A stretch of 64,000 nucleotides of DNA from Salipiger pentaromativorans. GTDB lineage: Bacteria > Pseudomonadota > Alphaproteobacteria > Rhodobacterales > Rhodobacteraceae. Below are positions 60,865-64,000 of this stretch, in pieces. The stretch covers positions 556,762 through 620,761 of the forward strand of contig NZ_JAMDHK010000001.1 in assembly GCF_024721115.1 (NCBI RefSeq), written 5' to 3'. Position 1 is the first letter of the stretch. Each line of letters starts with the position of its first letter. The translations under genes and the position numbers were made by a program. The notes beneath the pieces were generated by a model. That model had not been told where the DNA came from, did not search any database, and saw only the letters and a program-made list of their open reading frames with translations.

Positions 60865-61773
60865 TCAGGACGCGGCGTGGAACGGGCGGCCCAAGGATCC
60901 AGGCGCACCATGCGCCCCTCGGGCCGAGATGATCACCAGCACGATGATCGTTATCAGGTATGGCGACATGGACAAGAGCTCCACCGGCACCGTGGTGCCC
61001 GCCGCCTGAAGGTTGAGCTGGATGACCGTGACGCCGCCGAAGAGATAGGCCCCGATCAGCACGCCCAGCGGCCGCCAGGAGGCAAAGACCACGATGGCCA
61101 GCGCGATCCAGCCGGCACCCGCGGTCATGCCCTCGGTCCATTGCGGCACCCGCACGAGGCTCACATAGGCGCCGCCCAGTCCGGCGCAAGCGCCGCCGAA
61201 GGCAATCGCCATCATCCGCACCCGCACCACCTTGTAGCCCAGCGCATGGGCGCTTTCGTGGTCCTCGCCCACCGCGCGCAGGATGAGGCCCGCGCGGGTG
61301 TATTTCAGAAAGGCCCAGACCGCCGCCACTAGCGCAAGACTCAGATAGACCACGAAGTCATGGGCAAAAAGCATCGGCCCGAGGGTCGGAATATCGCCCA
61401 GCCCCGGAATATCGAGCTTGGCAAGGCTCGGCGCCCGCTGACCCTCGTAATTCGAGCCGATCAGCGCCGAAAGCCCCAGGCCAACCAGCGTGAGCCCGAG
61501 CCCCGTCGCCACCTGGTTCGACAGCAGGTATTGAGTCAGCAGACCGAAGGCGAGCGAGAACACCGCCGAGGCGATGGCCGCGCCAAGAAACCCCAGCACC
61601 GGCGAGCCGCTCGAGACGGCGATGGCAAAGCCCATCACGGCGCCGACGATCATCATCCCCTCGACGCCGAGGTTCAGCACGCCGGATTTCTCGACGACCA
61701 TCTCGCCGATGGCGGCCAGCAGGATCGGCGTGGCCGAGACCATGATCGAGGCGACAAGCAGCACGGGATCCAT
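60865..61773 (-). CDS. BMP-type ABC transporter permease (second)
   Basis: Membrane protein of 302 residues with eight to ten helices (BPD_transp_2 family), e.g. LLAAIGEMVVEKSGVLNLGVEGMM near the start and LILRAVGEDHESAHALGYKVVRVRM, the cytoplasmic coupling loop. Its ATG overlaps the first permease's stop by one base. The binding-protein gene starts 54 bp after its stop. Confidence 0.92.
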   Translation of the reverse strand: MDPVLLVASIMVSATPILLAAIGEMVVEKSGVLNLGVEGMMIVGAVMGFAIAVSSGSPVLGFLGAAIASAVFSLAFGLLTQYLLSNQVATGLGLTLVGLGLSALIGSNYEGQRAPSLAKLDIPGLGDIPTLGPMLFAHDFVVYLSLALVAAVWAFLKYTRAGLILRAVGEDHESAHALGYKVVRVRMMAIAFGGACAGLGGAYVSLVRVPQWTEGMTAGAGWIALAIVVFASWRPLGVLIGAYLFGGVTVIQLNLQAAGTTVPVELLSMSPYLITIIVLVIISARGAHGAPGSLGRPFHAAS

Positions 61774-62858
61774 CAGGCCACCTCCCTTCCGGTCAGCCGG
61801 ACGCGGTAATTGGTAAAGACATCTGTCGCCAGCAGGAAGAACAGCAGCATCCCCTGGAATAGCTGGATCGACGCGCCGGGCAGGCCCAGCATGAGCTGCG
61901 CCAGCTCGCCGCCGATATAGGTCAGCGCCATGAGCAGCCCGGCGAGCAGAATGCCGAACGGGTTCAGCCGTCCGAGAAAGGCCACGATGATCGCGGTGAA
62001 GCCATAGCCCGAGTTGAAGTCGATGCTGATCTGGCCCGCGGGCCCGGTGACCTCGAAAAGCCCCGCCATGCCCGCCAGCGCCCCCGAGATGCCGAGGCAG
62101 AGAAAAATGATCCGCGCCGGGCTCACGCCCGAGAACCGCGCCGCGCGCGGCGCCTCGCCGGTCAGCCGGATGTTGAAGCCCTGGATGTGCCGCGCCATCA
62201 GCACATAGGCCGCGATCACCGCGATGAAGGCCGCGACCACGCCCCAGTGCATGCCGGTGTTGATCACCAGCTCGTCATTGTAGACCGAGGCCCATTGCTT
62301 GAAATTGCGCGATCCGGGAAAGCCCATGCCCTCGGGATTGCGCAGCCAGCCCGCCGAGGCGGAGGCGAGAATGTTCTCGGCCACATAGACCAGCATCAGC
62401 GAGACGAGAATCTCGTTGGTGCCGAAGCGGGTCTTGAGAAAGGCCGGGATCATCGCCCAGGCCCAGCCGCCCAGCGCGCCTGCGATGGCCATGAGCGGGA
62501 ACAAAAGCCAGGTGTCGGCGGGGTAGAAGGCCAGCCCCACGGCGGCCCCGCAGACCGCGCCCATGATGTACTGCCCCTCGGCACCGATGTTCCAGATGCC
62601 CGCGCGAAAGCCCACCGACAGGCCGATGGCGATCAGGATCAGCGGCCCGGCCTTGACCAGAAGCTGCGGCCGCGAATAGCCGGCGAATTGCGGGTGAAAC
62701 AGCGGATCCCAGAAAATCGTGCGGATCGCCTCCAGCGGCGGCTTGCCAAGCAGCGCGAACATGATGCCGCCCACCAACATGGTCAGAACCACCGCCAGAA
62801 CGGGTGTGAGCGCGGTCCAGAGCCGCGACGGGTTGGGGCGTTTTTCCAGCCGGATCAT
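61773..62858 (-). CDS. BMP-type ABC transporter permease (first)
   Basis: Membrane protein of 361 residues, BPD_transp_2 family, with ten or so helices. Typical phrases are GLSVGFRAGIWNIGAEGQYIMGA and the coupling-loop region RLTGEAPRAARFSGVSPARII. The N-terminus (IRLEKRPNPSRLW) is cytosolic. The pair of palindromes separates it from the ATPase gene upstream in the operon. Confidence 0.92.
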   Translation of the reverse strand: MIRLEKRPNPSRLWTALTPVLAVVLTMLVGGIMFALLGKPPLEAIRTIFWDPLFHPQFAGYSRPQLLVKAGPLILIAIGLSVGFRAGIWNIGAEGQYIMGAVCGAAVGLAFYPADTWLLFPLMAIAGALGGWAWAMIPAFLKTRFGTNEILVSLMLVYVAENILASASAGWLRNPEGMGFPGSRNFKQWASVYNDELVINTGMHWGVVAAFIAVIAAYVLMARHIQGFNIRLTGEAPRAARFSGVSPARIIFLCLGISGALAGMAGLFEVTGPAGQISIDFNSGYGFTAIIVAFLGRLNPFGILLAGLLMALTYIGGELAQLMLGLPGASIQLFQGMLLFFLLATDVFTNYRVRLTGREVA

Positions 62859-62877
62859 TGCAGATGCTCCGGGCCCA

Positions 62878-62934
62878 GAAGATTTTTCGTACGAAAAATC
62901 TTCGCCGCGAAGAAATTTCGTACGAAATTTCTTC
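62878..62934. repeat. tandem palindromes within the BMP operon (26-nt type)
   Basis: Two perfect 26-nt palindromes, both centred on TTTCGTACGAAA (62878-62903 and 62909-62934), with a GCCGC spacer. On the coding (minus) strand they begin 8 bp after the ATPase stop codon and end 19 bp before the permease start, so they interrupt an operon rather than close it. They may attenuate or stabilise the polycistronic mRNA. Confidence 0.8.
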
Positions 62935-62942
62935 TTTGCGCC

Positions 62943-64000
62943 TCAGCCGTCCACATGGGCCACCTCCATGTCATGCGCCCCGCCCATCATCAGGCCGATC
63001 TTTTCGATATCCAGCTCGGCCACGGCGCGCGTGGGCGAGAGCCGCCCCTCGTTCAGCGCGCCGAAGCGGTCGGAGATTTCCATCAGCTCGTCGAGATCCT
63101 GACTGATGCAGATGATCGCCGCGCCCTTGGCGGCAAGGTCCAGCAGCGCCTGCCGGATCGCCGCCGCCGCCGCCGCGTCCACGCCCCAGGTCGGCTGGTT
63201 CACCACGAAGACATCCGGCGCCTGAAGGATCTCGCGGCCCACCACGTATTTCTGCAGATTGCCGCCCGAGAGCGCCCGCGCCGCCACGCCGGGCCCCGGC
63301 GTGCGCACGTCGAACCGCGCGATCACCTCTTCGGCAAAGCCCTTGGCCTTACCCCAGTCGATGAACCCGTTCGAGACCAGCCCCTTGCGCCGGGCGCCGG
63401 TCAGGACGGCGTTTTCGGTCAGGCTCATGTTCGGCGCCGCCGCGTGGCCCAGCCGCTCTTCCGGCCCCGAGAGCAGCCCCGCGTCGCGGCGCTTCATCGG
63501 CCCGTCGCGGCTGATGTCGCCGCCCTTGAACCAGATCGCCCCCTTGGGCGCCAGACGCTCGCCCGAAAGCGCCATCAGCAGCTCGTCCTGGCCGTTGCCC
63601 GCGACCCCGCCGATGCCCAGCACCTCGCCGGCGCGCACCTCGAGCGAGATCTCCCGCAGGGGCGTGCCGAAGGCGCCCGGCGCGGGCATCGAGAGCTTGT
63701 CGCATTTCAGCAGCACGGCGCCCTTTTCGGTGGCCTTGGGCTCGGGCGTAAGGAAGCTCGAGCCCACCATCATCTCGGCCATCTGCCGCGCCGTGACCTC
63801 GCGCGGGGTGCAGGTGCCCACCTTCTTGCCCAGCCGCAGGATCGTCGCCTCATCGCAGAGCGTGCGGATCTCTTCGAGCTTGTGCGAGATATAGAGGATC
63901 GAGGTGCCCTCGGATTTCAGCTTGCGCAGGGTCTCGAAGAGGATGTCCACCTCCTGCGGGGTGAGCACCGAGGTCGGCTCGTCCATGATCAGCAGGCGGG
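62943..64000 (-). CDS. BMP-type ABC transporter ATPase with two ATP-binding domains (partial)
   Basis: C-terminal part (about 352 residues) of a duplicated ABC ATPase; the gene continues past the window end. The first domain is cut at its Walker B, RLLIMDEPTSVLTP. The second domain is nearly complete: GVAGNGQDEL (degenerate Walker A), ALSGGNLQKYVVGREI signature, and PTWGVDAAAAAAIRQ in place of canonical Walker B, as in the MglA/RbsA/YufO group, where one of the two sites is degenerate. It pairs with the two permeases downstream. Confidence 0.93.
   Translation of the reverse strand, partial: RLLIMDEPTSVLTPQEVDILFETLRKLKSEGTSILYISHKLEEIRTLCDEATILRLGKKVGTCTPREVTARQMAEMMVGSSFLTPEPKATEKGAVLLKCDKLSMPAPGAFGTPLREISLEVRAGEVLGIGGVAGNGQDELLMALSGERLAPKGAIWFKGGDISRDGPMKRRDAGLLSGPEERLGHAAAPNMSLTENAVLTGARRKGLVSNGFIDWGKAKGFAEEVIARFDVRTPGPGVAARALSGGNLQKYVVGREILQAPDVFVVNQPTWGVDAAAAAAIRQALLDLAAKGAAIICISQDLDELMEISDRFGALNEGRLSPTRAVAELDIEKIGLMMGGAHDMEVAHVDG

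Overview
The window is a GC-rich, gene-dense stretch of a chromosome (or chromid) from an alphaproteobacterium of the Rhodobacterales, most like the Roseobacter-related lineages (Salipiger/Pelagibaca type). The reasons are a red-type (form IC) RuBisCO operon with cbbX, TRAP transporters, a DUF1489 protein, an adenosylcobalamin-dependent ribonucleotide reductase, and short, often tandem palindromes placed just after stop codons. I see no phage, IS element, CRISPR array, rRNA or tRNA. Genus assignment is inference.

Layout. 0.3-4.4 kb: heme uptake and degradation (hmuS, hmuT, hmuU, hmuV and an IsdG-type monooxygenase). 4.5-7.7 kb, minus: a split MacAB-type exporter (permease, ATPase, adaptor). 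8.0-15.5 kb: a glutamine-synthetase-like gamma-glutamyl ligase, a DadA-like flavoprotein, a TRAP transporter (dctPQM), a TauE/SafE permease and a BASS-family transporter, probably an amine or amino-acid utilisation cluster. 15.5-29.5 kb: cbbR diverging from a long Calvin-Benson-Bassham operon, cbbF-cbbP-cbbT-gap-pgk-cbbA-cbbL-cbbS-cbbX-rpe-(thioredoxin-like)-cbbZ-cbbY, which holds carbon fixation enzymes, the RuBisCO activase, and repair phosphatases. 29.6-35.4 kb: a methyltransferase, a YnjBCD-type ABC transporter, an SRPBCC protein and nudC. 35.6-43.8 kb: cpdB, the SRP RNA (ffs), a tyrosine phosphatase-like protein, a YpfJ-type metalloprotease, an ankyrin-repeat protein, dnaX and a sugar-nucleotide epimerase-like SDR. 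44.1-49.6 kb: tamA-tamB. 49.8-51.7 kb: an ECF sigma/anti-sigma pair and a secreted NTF2-like protein, sharing one promoter motif. 51.7-56.0 kb: two LysR regulators, a drug-efflux-like MFS protein, a tiny ORF and a VOC protein. 56.2-58.5 kb: nrdJ with a terminator in its leader. 58.7-64.0 kb: DUF1489, a YdcF-like protein and a BMP-family nucleoside-type ABC transporter whose ATPase gene runs off the window end.

The most interesting signals are RNA- or DNA-structural rather than new protein families. They are: (1) a dispersed family of palindromes at five loci just after stop codons, including a predicted three-way junction between cbbL and cbbS; (2) a strong terminator-like hairpin between cbbS and cbbX; (3) two identically spaced ECF promoter motifs; (4) two CbbR-box matches exactly 21 bp apart; (5) an intrinsic terminator inside the nrdJ leader; and (6) an exact 23-nt intergenic repeat. 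All calls come from reading the sequence; no database search, folding program or alignment was run.
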